From contig NZ_CP094669.1 of the NCBI RefSeq assembly GCF_022827545.1, forward strand, positions 2,074,001 to 2,138,000: 64,000 bases of DNA, given 5' to 3'. The notes below the pieces were generated by a model. The model was not told the origin of the DNA. It searched no databases and saw only the letters and a list, made by a program, of their open reading frames with translations. Source of the stretch: Hymenobacter tibetensis (GTDB taxonomy: Bacteria; Bacteroidota; Bacteroidia; Cytophagales; Hymenobacteraceae). Position numbers and translations under genes: made by a program. Positions 16,308 to 25,333 of the stretch are shown here, one piece after another (within the stretch, counting starts at the first letter, position 1; each line of letters begins with the position of its first letter).

Positions 16308-16946
16308 ATGTCAACTATTCCTGCTCCCGACGAGTCGGCTGGTACGCCCCCCGATACGCGGCCCGAAGATGGCTCGCGCCGCTCCTTTATGAAGCAGGCC
16401 GGCGGCTTCCTTGGGTTGGCGCTTACGCCGCCGCTGGTTAGCCAAGCCGAACGCCTGACGGCTTACTCGAAAACCATGGAAGGGGTGTCGGAGATGACGC
16501 TGCGCGTGAACGGCACTGCCCGCACTCTACGTGCCGAGCCCCGCGTAACCCTGCTCGACGCCCTGCGCGAAAACCTGAACCTGACGGGCAGCAAAAAGGG
16601 CTGCGACCATGGCCAATGCGGCGCCTGCACGGTGCTGGTAGATGGCCGCCGCATCAACAGCTGCCTCACGCTTGCCGTGATGAACCAAGGCAAGGAAATC
16701 ACCACTATTGAAGGCTTGGCGAAAGGAGAGGAACTGCACCCAATGCAAGCAGCCTTCGTGAAGCACGACGGCTTTCAGTGCGGCTATTGCACGCCCGGCC
16801 AAATTATGTCGGGCGTGGCGTGCGTGAAAGAAGGACATGCCACCACCGATGCCCAGACCCGGGAGTGGATGAGCGGCAACCTCTGCCGTTGCGGGGCTTA
16901 TCCCAACATCACTGCTGCCGTGCGCGAAGTAGCGAGCAAGGCATAG
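16308..16946 (+). CDS. Tat-exported [2Fe-2S] subunit of a molybdenum hydroxylase (PaoA-like)
   Basis: A 212-residue protein. A twin-arginine signal with SRRSFMK at 23-29 and a following hydrophobic stretch precede two iron-sulfur domains. The plant-type [2Fe-2S] ligands are Cys99, 104, 107 and 119 (KKGCDHGQCGACTVL); the alpha-helical [2Fe-2S] ligands are Cys158, 161, 193 and 195 (CGYC, CRCG). This is the small subunit of xanthine-oxidase-family enzymes and, because of the Tat signal, most like PaoA (YagT) of the periplasmic aldehyde oxidoreductase. Partner subunits follow on the same strand and would be carried out of the cytosol with it. Confidence 0.9.
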   Translation: MSTIPAPDESAGTPPDTRPEDGSRRSFMKQAGGFLGLALTPPLVSQAERLTAYSKTMEGVSEMTLRVNGTARTLRAEPRVTLLDALRENLNLTGSKKGCDHGQCGACTVLVDGRRINSCLTLAVMNQGKEITTIEGLAKGEELHPMQAAFVKHDGFQCGYCTPGQIMSGVACVKEGHATTDAQTREWMSGNLCRCGAYPNITAAVREVASKA

Positions 16947-17041
16947 AGCGTAGGTAGTAGCCCTTAGAACCGAGACAAAAACCTCGTTGCTAAGCTACTA
17001 TCGGTTCCAAGCTCTTCCCTCTCAGTTCCAAGACCTAACTC

Positions 17042-18022
17042 ATGAATAACTTCAGCTACACCACGGCCAACACGGCCAAAGAAGCTACCGGTGCCCGCAA
17101 AGACAGCGCCCAGTCTGCGTTCATTGCGGGCGGCACCACCCTGCTCGATTTGATGAAGCTCAACGTGGAGCAGCATCCGCAGCTGGTTGATATCAACATG
17201 GTGCCCTTCAAAGGCATCAGCGAAACCGCCGACGGTCTGCGCATCGGGGCGCTGGAGCGGATGAGCGACGTGGGCGAAAACCCGCTGGTTGTGCAGCAGT
17301 ATCCGGCTATTTCCGAGGCCCTGCTGCTGAGTGCCTCGCCGCAGCTGCGCAATATGGCCAGCATTGGGGGCAACCTGATGCAACGCACGCGCTGCACCTA
17401 CTTCCGCGACACGGCCTTTCCCTGCAACAAGCGCAACCCCGGTTCCGGCTGCCCCGCCCAAACCGGCGATAATCGTGGCCTCGCCATCTTGGGCGGCAGC
17501 ACGGCCTGCATTGCCACCAACCCCGGCGACATGGCCGTGGCCCTGGTAGCGCTGGATGCTGTGGTGACCCTGGAAAACAGCAAGGGCAAGCAGCGGCGCG
17601 TATCTCTCCTGGATTTTCACTTGCTGCCGGGCACCACTCCTCAGCGCGAAACCATCCTGGAAGCCGACGAGCTGATTGTGGCCGTAACCGTGCCCGCGGC
17701 CGCGCACGCCCGCAAATCGCACTACGTGAAGGTGCGCGACCGGGCTTCCTACGCGTTTGCGCTGGTATCAGCGGCCGTGGGGCTTGACGTGCAGGGCGGA
17801 CAGATTCGGTCGGCGCGCATTGCCATGGGCAGCGTGGGTACCAAGCCGTGGCGCGCGCTGGAAGCTGAAAAGCTGCTGGTGGGCAAGCCGGCTACGGAAG
17901 CCAGCTTCCAGGCTGCTGCCGCCGCGGCAGTACGTGGAGCCGCGCCGCGTGAGCACAACCGCTTCAAGGTGGAGATGGTCCAGAAAGCTATTGTCCGGGC
18001 CTTCCAGGAAATAACGGCGTAA
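17042..18022 (+). CDS. FAD-binding subunit of a molybdenum hydroxylase (PaoB-like)
   Basis: A 326-residue CoxM/PaoB-type subunit. An FAD-binding PCMH half (FIAGGTTLLDLMKL; MASIGGNLMQRTRC) is followed by the CO_deh_flav_C domain. Between residues 118 and 156 is a cysteine insert (RCTYFRD, CNKRNPGSGC, STACIA; Cys118, 128, 137 and 156) as in the subfamily that binds an extra [4Fe-4S] cluster, known from E. coli PaoB. The subunit passes electrons between the iron-sulfur subunit and FAD. It starts 95 bases after the PaoA-like gene. It has no own signal peptide, consistent with piggy-back Tat export. Confidence 0.9.
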   Translation: MNNFSYTTANTAKEATGARKDSAQSAFIAGGTTLLDLMKLNVEQHPQLVDINMVPFKGISETADGLRIGALERMSDVGENPLVVQQYPAISEALLLSASPQLRNMASIGGNLMQRTRCTYFRDTAFPCNKRNPGSGCPAQTGDNRGLAILGGSTACIATNPGDMAVALVALDAVVTLENSKGKQRRVSLLDFHLLPGTTPQRETILEADELIVAVTVPAAAHARKSHYVKVRDRASYAFALVSAAVGLDVQGGQIRSARIAMGSVGTKPWRALEAEKLLVGKPATEASFQAAAAAAVRGAAPREHNRFKVEMVQKAIVRAFQEITA

Positions 18023-18077
18023 CCACGCTTCGGGCGGGTGTCTAGTTGCTGACGGTGGGCGGGATGTACTCCGCACT

Positions 18078-18124
18078 TCGTTGAACGACTAAGCCAGCAC
18101 CCTCAACACGACATCGTTCAACGA
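18078..18124. promoter_or_regulatory. Twin palindromes TCGTTGAACGA and TCGTTCAACGA
   Basis: Two near-identical 11-base palindromes (18078-18088 and 18114-18124), centres 36 bases apart, lie between the FAD and molybdopterin subunit genes. They are also mutual complements, and AAGCCAGC (18091-18098) with GCTGGCTT (18135-18142) interleaves with them. They may be a repressor operator or an RNA structure. Confidence 0.4.
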
Positions 18125-18164
18125 TTCACCAAGCGCTGGCTTGGCCTTACTTGCTACCATCCTC

Positions 18165-20501
18165 ATGGATACTGAACCACGATTTTTTGAAACCAATGCC
18201 CCCGGTACCGGGGGCGTGGTAGGGCAGCCGCTTAGCCGTGTAGATGGCTACGATAAAGTAACCGGCAAAGCCAAATACTCGGCCGAGTTCCCGCTGACGG
18301 ACTTGGTGTATGGGGTGCTGAAAGGCAGTGAAATTGCCAAAGGCAAAATCCAAAGCATTGATACCACGGCTGCCATGAAGGAGCCTGGCGTGCTGGCCGT
18401 ACTCACCCACCAAAACCTGCCTAAGCTCGCCAAAACGCCCAACGACCAGGAAGGCAAGAAAGCCATTGGTGCCCCCATGGGCTTCCTGCCGCTTACCTCC
18501 GACATGGTGCACTACGCTGGGCAGCCGGTAGCGCTGGTGGTAGCCGATACCTTCGAGCGGGCCACCCATGCCGCCTCGTTGGTGCGGGTGCAGTACGCCG
18601 CGGAAAAGCCATTAGCCTCGTACCTAGACCCCAAAGCGGAAATCTTCAACCCCGAGAAGGTGCAGGACGACAAAACCAAGGGCTTCACCCGCCGGGGCGA
18701 TGCGCGGGCGGCACTGGCTGCGGCACCCATAAAGCACTCAGCCACCTACACCCACGCCATCAACCACCACAATCCCATGGAGCCCGGCTCGACTACCGCC
18801 ATCTGGGAAGCGGCCGACCGGCTGACGGTATACGAGTCTACGCAGGGCATTACGCGCACCCAAAAGTCGTTGGCCACAATGCTGGGACTGCCGCAAGAGC
18901 AGGTGCGCGTCGTGACCAAGTACCTGGGCGGCGGCTTCGGCTGCAAAGGCTCCAGTTGGCCCCACACGGTGCTGACGGTGCAGGCTGCCAAAGCCGTGAA
19001 CCGGCCAGTGAAGCTGGTGCTCACCCGCCAACAGATGTTTACGGGCATGGGCCACCGCGAAGACCAAACCCAAACCCTGCAAGTAGGCGCTACCAAGGAA
19101 GGCAAGCTCTTGGCACTGGTGCACGAGAAAACCTCCACCACTTCGCCCTGGGACAACTACGCGGAGCCCAACAGCCGCATCATCAACTTGCTCTACGACT
19201 GCCCGACCTTCGAGTCGAGTTACCAGCTGGCGCGTGCCAACGTCATGACCTCCACGTTCACGCGGGCCCCCGGCGAAGCGCCTGGCTCGTTTGCCATCGA
19301 GTGTTCCCTGGATGACATAGCCAACCAACTTGGTATTGACCCGCTGGAAATCCGCTTGCGGAACTACGCCGAGAAAGACCCTACCAACGGCAAACCCTGG
19401 AGCAGCAAAAGCTTGAAGCAGTGCTATGCCCGTGGAGCCGAGTTGTTTGGCTGGAGCAAGCGCAACCCTCAAAACGGCGCTACCCGCGACGGCAAATACC
19501 TCATCGGCTACGGCATGGCCACCGCCTCGTACCCGGTGCACAACTCACAAGGCACGGCTCGCGTGCGCCTGTATGCTGACGGCCACGCCGTAGTGCAAAG
19601 CGGTGCCACTGACCTGGGCACGGGCACTTATACCGTTATGACGCAGGTAGCTGCCGACGCTCTAGGCCTCACGCCCGACAAGATACGGTTCGAGCTAGGT
19701 GATTCGCGCTTGCCTACGGCTCCCAACTCGGGTGGCTCGGTGGCGGCCGGTACGGTTTCGTCGTCGGTGTACGTGGCGGCGCAGGAGGTGTGGCAGAAAC
19801 TCAAGAAGCTAGCCATAGCCGATAAAAAGTCGCCGCTGTTCCGCGCTAAGATGGAGGACGTGGTAGTGGAGAAAAACCGGCTGGTGCTGAAAGCCAACAA
19901 GCAGAAAGGCGAAGATTTTGCGGCGCTGATGAAGCGCAACGAAATGAGTGATATTGAAGGCACCGGCAACGGCAAATACGGCGCTGGCTATGAAACCGGC
20001 ATGGCTCCCGGTCCCGCCGATTCCGGCCACGAAAAGGATGCCGGTGGGCACTCCATGCACTCGTTCGGAGCGCACTTTTGCGAGGTACGGGTAGATGCGG
20101 AACTGGGCACGGTGCGCGTAACCCGGTGGGTGAGTGTGCACGCGGCGGGCCGAATCCTGAACGCCAAAACGGCCCGCAGCCAAATTATCGGTGGCAGCAT
20201 TTTCGGCATTGGGGCGGCGCTGATGGAAGAAACCTACCGCGACCAGAACTACGCCCGTTACACCAACGCCAGCCTCGGCGAGTACCACATTCCCGTCAAC
20301 GCCGATATTCCGGAGATGACCGTGGAATTCATTGACGAGCACGACCCCTATATCAATGCGATGGGCGTGAAGGGCATCGGCGAAATATCGATGGTAGGTG
20401 TATCGGCAGCAGTAGCAAATGCCGTCTTCCACGCCACGGGTAAGCGAGTCCGCGAGTTGCCTATCACGCCGGATAAGGTGATGGGCGCGTTGGCGGTATA
20501 G
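18165..20501 (+). CDS. Molybdopterin-binding catalytic subunit of a molybdenum hydroxylase (PaoC-like)
   Basis: A 778-residue xanthine-dehydrogenase-family large subunit. It begins with the Ald_Xan_dh_C (a/b hammerhead) domain (GQPLSRVDGYDKVTGKAKY) and continues with the MoCoBD domains: GGGFGCKG (molybdopterin binding), RAPGEAPGSFAIE, and a C-terminal VKGIGEISMVG where Glu740 is the expected catalytic base. The RAPGE motif favours an aldehyde/isoquinoline-type oxidoreductase over a purine enzyme. No own signal peptide. ATG at 18165 is used rather than the TTG at 18141. XdhC- and MocA-like maturation genes follow. The likely reaction is oxidation of aldehydes or N-heterocycles in the periplasm, the substrate unknown. 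Confidence 0.9.
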   Translation: MDTEPRFFETNAPGTGGVVGQPLSRVDGYDKVTGKAKYSAEFPLTDLVYGVLKGSEIAKGKIQSIDTTAAMKEPGVLAVLTHQNLPKLAKTPNDQEGKKAIGAPMGFLPLTSDMVHYAGQPVALVVADTFERATHAASLVRVQYAAEKPLASYLDPKAEIFNPEKVQDDKTKGFTRRGDARAALAAAPIKHSATYTHAINHHNPMEPGSTTAIWEAADRLTVYESTQGITRTQKSLATMLGLPQEQVRVVTKYLGGGFGCKGSSWPHTVLTVQAAKAVNRPVKLVLTRQQMFTGMGHREDQTQTLQVGATKEGKLLALVHEKTSTTSPWDNYAEPNSRIINLLYDCPTFESSYQLARANVMTSTFTRAPGEAPGSFAIECSLDDIANQLGIDPLEIRLRNYAEKDPTNGKPWSSKSLKQCYARGAELFGWSKRNPQNGATRDGKYLIGYGMATASYPVHNSQGTARVRLYADGHAVVQSGATDLGTGTYTVMTQVAADALGLTPDKIRFELGDSRLPTAPNSGGSVAAGTVSSSVYVAAQEVWQKLKKLAIADKKSPLFRAKMEDVVVEKNRLVLKANKQKGEDFAALMKRNEMSDIEGTGNGKYGAGYETGMAPGPADSGHEKDAGGHSMHSFGAHFCEVRVDAELGTVRVTRWVSVHAAGRILNAKTARSQIIGGSIFGIGAALMEETYRDQNYARYTNASLGEYHIPVNADIPEMTVEFIDEHDPYINAMGVKGIGEISMVGVSAAVANAVFHATGKRVRELPITPDKVMGALAV

Positions 20502-20751
20502 GCTTGCCTTTTCGCGTATCTGCACCGTTGGCTGCGCTTACCCGCCTGTTTCCTATCGTGGTGTCTGATTCGTTTGGCCGGGGGAGAGGAGGTGCTAAGT
20601 ATAGCATGACCACCTTTTTGCTTGCTGACCACAACAAGCTGTGCGGTTGCCAACTACCAGATTTTTCTGCGCAACGCAACCTCGAAAGCACCATGCGTTT
20701 CATTGCTTCGTATAATCGCTAGAATGCAAGTACGCATTCCTCTTGCCTAGT

Positions 20752-21939
20752 ATGACTGAATTACAGCGTCTTCTTCTTGCGTACGACGAGCACCGTGCCG
20801 CCAACCACGCTTGCGCCTTGGCCTCCGTAGTTGATGTGGCCGGTTCGGCATATCGGCGGCCGGGTGCCCGCATGCTGGTCACCGAAGACGGCCAGCTGAC
20901 CGGCGCCATCAGTGGTGGCTGCCTGGAAGGCGATGCCCGTCAACGTGCCCGGCGCACCATCCGGCAGGGCCGCCCTACTGTGGTTACGTATGATTCCACC
21001 GACCCCGACGACGACTTGCAGTTTGGCGCGGCGCTCGGCTGCCAAGGCATCGTGCAGATTCTGCTGGAACCCTTGGATTTCTCTGACCCTGATAATCCAT
21101 TGGAGCTGCTGCGCCGGTGGGCCGATGGCGTAGAAGCGCCTGCCGTGGTAGCTACCGTGTTTAGTATGACGGGTACGCAAGCCTCGGTGCAGATGGGCGA
21201 GCGGCTGCTGTTACTCCACGACGGAACCGTCCAAGGCACGCTTTCAACTGGCTCGGAGTTGCACGCTACCATTCTAGCCGACGCCCGGGCTGCCTTGAAC
21301 GCCGAGCAACCTGCTACCCGGCAGTATGCCGCTGGGGCTGGGGTAGTGCGGGTAAGCCTAGAGATTCTGCGCCCGCCGGTCAGGTTGTCTATCTACGGCG
21401 CTGGCAATGATGTGCAGCCACTGGTACGCTTGGCAGCTAGCCTTGGATGGCGGGTGCAAGTGCTAGATGGTCGGCCTGCGCAGGCGCAAGCCACCCGCTT
21501 TCCCGACGCCGAGCAGGTGCGTGTATTGCCACTGGCCGAAGTGGAAGCCGAGCCCCATGATGCGCGTTTTGCGTTGCTCATGACTCACAATTACTACTAC
21601 GACTTGGCTGTGCTACGCCATTTGTTGCACGCACCCACCAAGTACATTGGGCTGCTAGGCCCGCGCAAGAAATACGAGCGCCTTCTCACCGACCTGCAAC
21701 AGCAGCAGCCCGATGCAGCCGAGTTGCTGGCTGGGCGGCTGCACAGCCCTATCGGCCTCAATTTAGGCGCCGAGACGCCCGAAGAAATAGCGTTGTCCAT
21801 CGTGGCCGAAATACAGGCGGTACTGGCTGGTCGTCCGGCCGGTTTCCTGCGCGACTCACCGCATCCTATTCACCCGCCTCTGCACGCCGATGGCCCCCTG
21901 ATAGCCGAGGGCCGTGTGGATGCTGTCTGTGATTTGTAA
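20752..21939 (+). CDS. XdhC/CoxI-family molybdenum cofactor insertion chaperone
   Basis: A 395-residue protein with the N-terminal XdhC_CoxI domain (VVDVAGSAYRRPGARML, ISGGCLEGD with the conserved Cys) and the C-terminal XdhC_C Rossmann domain (LSIYGAGNDVQP; YIGLLGPRKKYERLL). XdhC proteins bind molybdenum cofactor, aid its sulfuration and insert it into molybdenum hydroxylases. Its position 250 bases after the PaoC-like gene fits a PaoD-type dedicated chaperone. The ATG at 20752 is chosen; a TTG three codons upstream is possible. The 250 bases in front contain no gene. Confidence 0.9.
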   Translation: MTELQRLLLAYDEHRAANHACALASVVDVAGSAYRRPGARMLVTEDGQLTGAISGGCLEGDARQRARRTIRQGRPTVVTYDSTDPDDDLQFGAALGCQGIVQILLEPLDFSDPDNPLELLRRWADGVEAPAVVATVFSMTGTQASVQMGERLLLLHDGTVQGTLSTGSELHATILADARAALNAEQPATRQYAAGAGVVRVSLEILRPPVRLSIYGAGNDVQPLVRLAASLGWRVQVLDGRPAQAQATRFPDAEQVRVLPLAEVEAEPHDARFALLMTHNYYYDLAVLRHLLHAPTKYIGLLGPRKKYERLLTDLQQQQPDAAELLAGRLHSPIGLNLGAETPEEIALSIVAEIQAVLAGRPAGFLRDSPHPIHPPLHADGPLIAEGRVDAVCDL

Positions 21940-22079
21940 GGCTTCAGCCCCAGGATTCTCGGTCAATGAAGCTGATGATGCCGAAATTAGCTGTCTGTCA
22001 ATAGTATGCGTGTTCGTTTAACCCGCATGCACAGTTCTTGATTCTTCAATACAAGCAGGCACTTCCCAACCAGATACCT

Positions 22080-22691
22080 ATGTCCACTGCTGTTATTGTG
22101 CTGGCGGCTGGTTCGTCTTCCCGCTTAGGCCAGCCCAAACAGCTGCTGCCCTATGAGGGACAGACACTGTTGCGCCGCGCCGTTGAAACCGCAGTAGCTG
22201 CGGCAGACGGAGGGCCGGTGATTGTCGTGACGGGGGCGTTGCACACTGAATTGCTGCCGGAGTTGGCTGGCTTGCCGGTGCATGCCATATGGTGCCCTAC
22301 GTGGGCGCTGGGTATGGGGGCTTCCCTCAAAACTGGGCTGGCACTACTGGAAAGTATATGTAGCACCTGGGCCACGGTACTTGTAATGCTCTGCGACCAG
22401 CCTCACATAACGCCTGCGCTGCTCCAAGAACTGGTGACAACATATTCGCATACCGGCCAACCTATCGTGGCTACGCAGTACGGCACGATACGCGGTGTGC
22501 CCGTCCTGTTTGGAGCCGAAGTGCTGCCGTTGCTCCGGGATATTGCCGATGCGGCGGGTGCCGCCCAACTGCTCAAACACCACCCCCAGCTGGTGGCTTC
22601 GGTGCCATTTGCCAATGCGGCTATTGACGTGGACACCCCCCAGCAATACGCTGCTTTGCTACAGGGTAAGCCGATGCCGGAAATAGAGTAG
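22080..22691 (+). CDS. MocA-like molybdenum cofactor cytidylyltransferase
   Basis: A 203-residue NTP_transf_3 protein. It begins VIVLAAGSSSRLGQPKQLL (the nucleotide-binding LAAGxSxRxGxxK loop) and has an MLCDQPHI metal-binding Asp and a C-terminal IDVDTPQQY. MocA converts molybdopterin-bound Mo cofactor plus CTP to the cytosine dinucleotide form used by PaoC-type and CO-dehydrogenase-type enzymes. Its location after XdhC supports a cytosine-dinucleotide cofactor in this aldehyde-oxidoreductase-like enzyme. ATG at 22080 is used; an in-frame ATG 14 codons earlier adds a non-conserved tail. Confidence 0.88.
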   Translation: MSTAVIVLAAGSSSRLGQPKQLLPYEGQTLLRRAVETAVAAADGGPVIVVTGALHTELLPELAGLPVHAIWCPTWALGMGASLKTGLALLESICSTWATVLVMLCDQPHITPALLQELVTTYSHTGQPIVATQYGTIRGVPVLFGAEVLPLLRDIADAAGAAQLLKHHPQLVASVPFANAAIDVDTPQQYAALLQGKPMPEIE

Positions 22692-22784
22692 CCCCGTCCG
22701 CACACGGAGGTTAAAGGCTTCGTAACAACCACAACCATAGAATCCCGTTATCTTGGCCGGTACCACACTCTCAACTCTGTCTCT

Positions 22785-24233
22785 ATGACAACTGCCTCGG
22801 TAACTGCGCCGGATACCGGCTTCAGCGACATTCCCAAGGACGACAAGCGCATCACCCGTGGCTGGACGTTCTACGACTGGGCCAACTCGGTGTATCCATT
22901 GGTTATCACCTCCAGTATTTTCCCTATTTATTGGGGGGCTATGGTAAAGCAAATCACGGGTACCGACAGTGGCAAAAGCCCCGTCGAGTTCCTAGGATTT
23001 CAGGTGCCGGGGTCGTCTTTGCTTACGTATGCTATTTCGGCGGCTTTTCTGCTGATTGCGCTTATCAGCCCGTTCCTCACCTCCTTGGCCGACTTCTCAG
23101 GACGCAAGAAGCTGTTCATGCAGATTTTCTGCTACCTCGGGGCTGCCTCCTGCGCTGCCTTGTTCTTCTTCACCACCGACACACTAACGCTCAGCACGTT
23201 CGTGTTCATTTCCGCCACCATCGGTTTCTCGGGTTCCATTGTGTTCTACAACTCCTATCTGCCGCTGATTTCTTCGGAAGAGAAGTTTGATTCGCTGTCG
23301 GCGCGCGGTTTTTCGATGGGCTACATCGGGTCGGTGCTGCTGTTGGTTGTTTGCCTGGGGCTGATTATGGGGCACGGCGCACTAGGACTGGAAGAAGGAT
23401 TTGCCACGCGCTTGGCTTTCCTGCTCACGGGTATATGGTGGGCTGGCTTCGCGCAAATTCCTTTTTTCGCTCTGCCCGCCGACCCTGGCCGGCCTACTAC
23501 CACAACCCCCGCTGGCACCACCGACTCTGATTCTGGCTGGCTGCTGAACGGCTTCCGGGAACTGGGCAAGGTGTGGGCGCAGCTCGAACACCTACCCAAC
23601 CTGAAACGGTTTCTGCTGGCGTACTTCACCTACAACATGGGCGTCCAAACCGTCATGTATGTAGCCACCATCTTCGGCGACGAAGAACTGAAGCTGGAAA
23701 GCTCCGCGCTGATTCTTACCATTCTGCTGTTGCAGTTGGTGGGCATCTTGGGCGCTTACCTATTTTCCAAGCTATCGGAGCGCATCGGCAACACGCGGGC
23801 GTTGAGCTGGTCGGTGGTGATTTGGATGCTTATTTGTGTGGCTGGCTATTTTGTACAGGCCGGCTGGAGCTTCTACGCGCTGGCCTCGGTCATCGGGCTT
23901 ACCATGGGCGCCGTGCAAAGCTTGTCGCGCAGCACCTATTCCAAGATCATTCCGGAAAATACGCCTAACACCGCCGCGTTCTTCAGCTTTTTCGACGTAA
24001 CCGAGAAGCTTAGCATTGTCATTGGCACTGCCGTGTTCGGGGTTATTGCGCAGATTACCGGCTCGATGCGCAACAGCATTCTGTCGCTCATCGTGTTCTT
24101 CGTACTGGGTTTGGTTTTCTTGCTGCGCCTACGGGGCCGCAAACTGCGCGACGAAGTTCCGAGCACCGAGGACACGCAAGTGGGGCCACCGCCTGCCACT
24201 CCCAACGTGGGTATGCCAGCCTCCGTCCGTTAG
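22785..24233 (+). CDS. MFS transporter, UMF1/Atg22-like family
   Basis: A 482-residue protein with about 12 transmembrane segments. It opens with the hallmark GWTFYDWANSVYPLVITS of the UMF1 (vacuole-effluxer Atg22-like) branch of the major facilitator superfamily, found in many Bacteroidota. Further MFS features are SGRKK in the first cytosolic loop and a GAVQSLSRSTYSKIIPEN segment in the second half that resembles the Atg22 signature. The substrate in bacteria is unknown; amino acid efflux has been suggested for the eukaryotic relative. It is monocistronic, with a strong terminator 20 bases beyond the stop. Confidence 0.85.
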   Translation: MTTASVTAPDTGFSDIPKDDKRITRGWTFYDWANSVYPLVITSSIFPIYWGAMVKQITGTDSGKSPVEFLGFQVPGSSLLTYAISAAFLLIALISPFLTSLADFSGRKKLFMQIFCYLGAASCAALFFFTTDTLTLSTFVFISATIGFSGSIVFYNSYLPLISSEEKFDSLSARGFSMGYIGSVLLLVVCLGLIMGHGALGLEEGFATRLAFLLTGIWWAGFAQIPFFALPADPGRPTTTTPAGTTDSDSGWLLNGFRELGKVWAQLEHLPNLKRFLLAYFTYNMGVQTVMYVATIFGDEELKLESSALILTILLLQLVGILGAYLFSKLSERIGNTRALSWSVVIWMLICVAGYFVQAGWSFYALASVIGLTMGAVQSLSRSTYSKIIPENTPNTAAFFSFFDVTEKLSIVIGTAVFGVIAQITGSMRNSILSLIVFFVLGLVFLLRLRGRKLRDEVPSTEDTQVGPPPATPNVGMPASVR

Positions 24234-24253
24234 CCCATTCGGAACCAACCAAC

Positions 24254-24288
24254 AAACGGCACCATTATCCAGCGTAATGGTGCCGTTT
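24254..24288 (+). terminator. Intrinsic terminator of the MFS transporter gene
   Basis: AAACGGCACCATTA (24254-24267) and its perfect complement (24275-24288) form a 14-base stem with a 7-base loop. Confidence 0.85.
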
Positions 24289-24371
24289 CATTGTAAGTAA
24301 TGGCCCAACCGGACCATTGGAATCTGTACTTACTGCCCACAACAAGTAGCCACTAACCTTTTTTAACACCC

Positions 24372-24887
24372 ATGACCGAAGCTCAACCCACCCTGCAAGC
24401 TGCTCTAAGCCAAGAGTTGAAACAAGAGCTGAAACTTACTCGCCGCTTGCTGGAGCGTGTGCCCACCGAGCAATTTGGGTGGCAGCCTCACCCCAAGTCG
24501 ATGAAGTTGGGTACGTTGGCCTCGCACATGGCCAACTTAGTTGGCTTCCTGCAAATGTCGCTGGCTGGGCCTGAAACCGACCTTGCTACCACGAAAATGC
24601 CCGAGTCGCCTACTACTACCGATGAGGTACTGCGCCGGTTTGATGTCAATGGTGAGAACATTCATAAAGCCTTGGAGCAGGTTGATGATGCTACTTTCCA
24701 CAGCAGCTGGTCGTTGCGCCGGGGCGAGCAAGTGTTTATGACGCTGCCCCGCGCCGCTGTAGCGCGGACCCTGGTACTCAATCACCTCATTCACCACCGC
24801 GGCCAGCTCAGCGTGTACCTGCGCCTGCTCGATATTCCGGTACCCGCCATCTACGGCGGCTCCGCCGACGAAGCACCCCAACGCTAA
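24372..24887 (+). CDS. DinB-family four-helix-bundle protein
   Basis: A 171-residue helical protein of the DinB/YfiT superfamily. The metal-site histidines are in LASHMANLVG (helix 2) and in LNHLIHHRGQLSVYLRLL (helix 4), the characteristic HxxxH near the C-terminus. Members bind divalent metal and include thiol S-transferases (bacillithiol, mycothiol) and uncharacterised proteins; the reaction cannot be told here. The next gene, a small secreted protein, starts 19 bases after the stop, so the two are probably co-transcribed. Confidence 0.82.
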   Translation: MTEAQPTLQAALSQELKQELKLTRRLLERVPTEQFGWQPHPKSMKLGTLASHMANLVGFLQMSLAGPETDLATTKMPESPTTTDEVLRRFDVNGENIHKALEQVDDATFHSSWSLRRGEQVFMTLPRAAVARTLVLNHLIHHRGQLSVYLRLLDIPVPAIYGGSADEAPQR

Positions 24888-24906
24888 TACCACCCATTGA
24901 ATAGAT

Positions 24907-25326
24907 ATGCGGTTATCAGTCAGTATTTTCCTAGCGCTAGTAGGACTGGGGAGCATCCTACAAGCAAGTGCTTGTGAGTGTACTCCACTGTTGTCTCGCG
25001 CACAGGAATTCAAGCAAGTAACTGCCGTTTATACGGCAACTGTGGTAGCCATGCCTTCTCGGCGAAATACTCCTACTATTATTCAACTAAAAGTAGACAA
25101 AGTGTTTAAAGGCAACAGAAAGGCACTCAGCCGTATACTTGAGGCGGAGAACAACTGCCAATTCAACTTTCAGGTTGGTAAAACCTACCTGATTTATGCT
25201 GATAACGAGTATTCCCCAACGGCTCTTTTTGTTAATAAATGCTCCCGAACAAAAGAGCTGATTGCCGCCAAGAAAGAAGAGCTAGCAGAGTTGCAAAAGC
25301 TGGCTGCAAAAGCAGGTAGGCAGTAG
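24907..25326 (+). CDS. Secreted TIMP/NTR-like cysteine-containing protein
   Basis: A 139-residue exported protein. The signal MRLSVSIFLALVGLGSILQASA is followed by a mature Cys-x-Cys start (Cys23, Cys25: CECTP). The body has NTR-domain-like strands: AVYTATVVAM, IIQLKVDKVFKG, NNCQFNFQVGKTYLIYADN and a late NKCSRTKEL with a Lys/Glu-rich tail. This pattern is seen in bacterial proteins annotated as tissue-inhibitor-of-metalloproteinase-like, where the N-terminal Cys-x-Cys could cap a zinc site. Whether it is cleaved by signal peptidase I or lipidated at Cys23 is unclear. Probably in an operon with the DinB-like gene. Confidence 0.65.
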   Translation: MRLSVSIFLALVGLGSILQASACECTPLLSRAQEFKQVTAVYTATVVAMPSRRNTPTIIQLKVDKVFKGNRKALSRILEAENNCQFNFQVGKTYLIYADNEYSPTALFVNKCSRTKELIAAKKEELAELQKLAAKAGRQ

Positions 25327-25333
25327 ACGGCCT

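Noticed and set aside
18738..19541. 267-codon antisense frame within the molybdopterin subunit gene
   Set aside because: Antisense shadow of a gene with a strong family match; composition is low-complexity and no start context exists.
20502..20751. Short frames between the molybdopterin subunit and XdhC genes
   Set aside because: They overlap on both strands without ribosome sites or conserved features.
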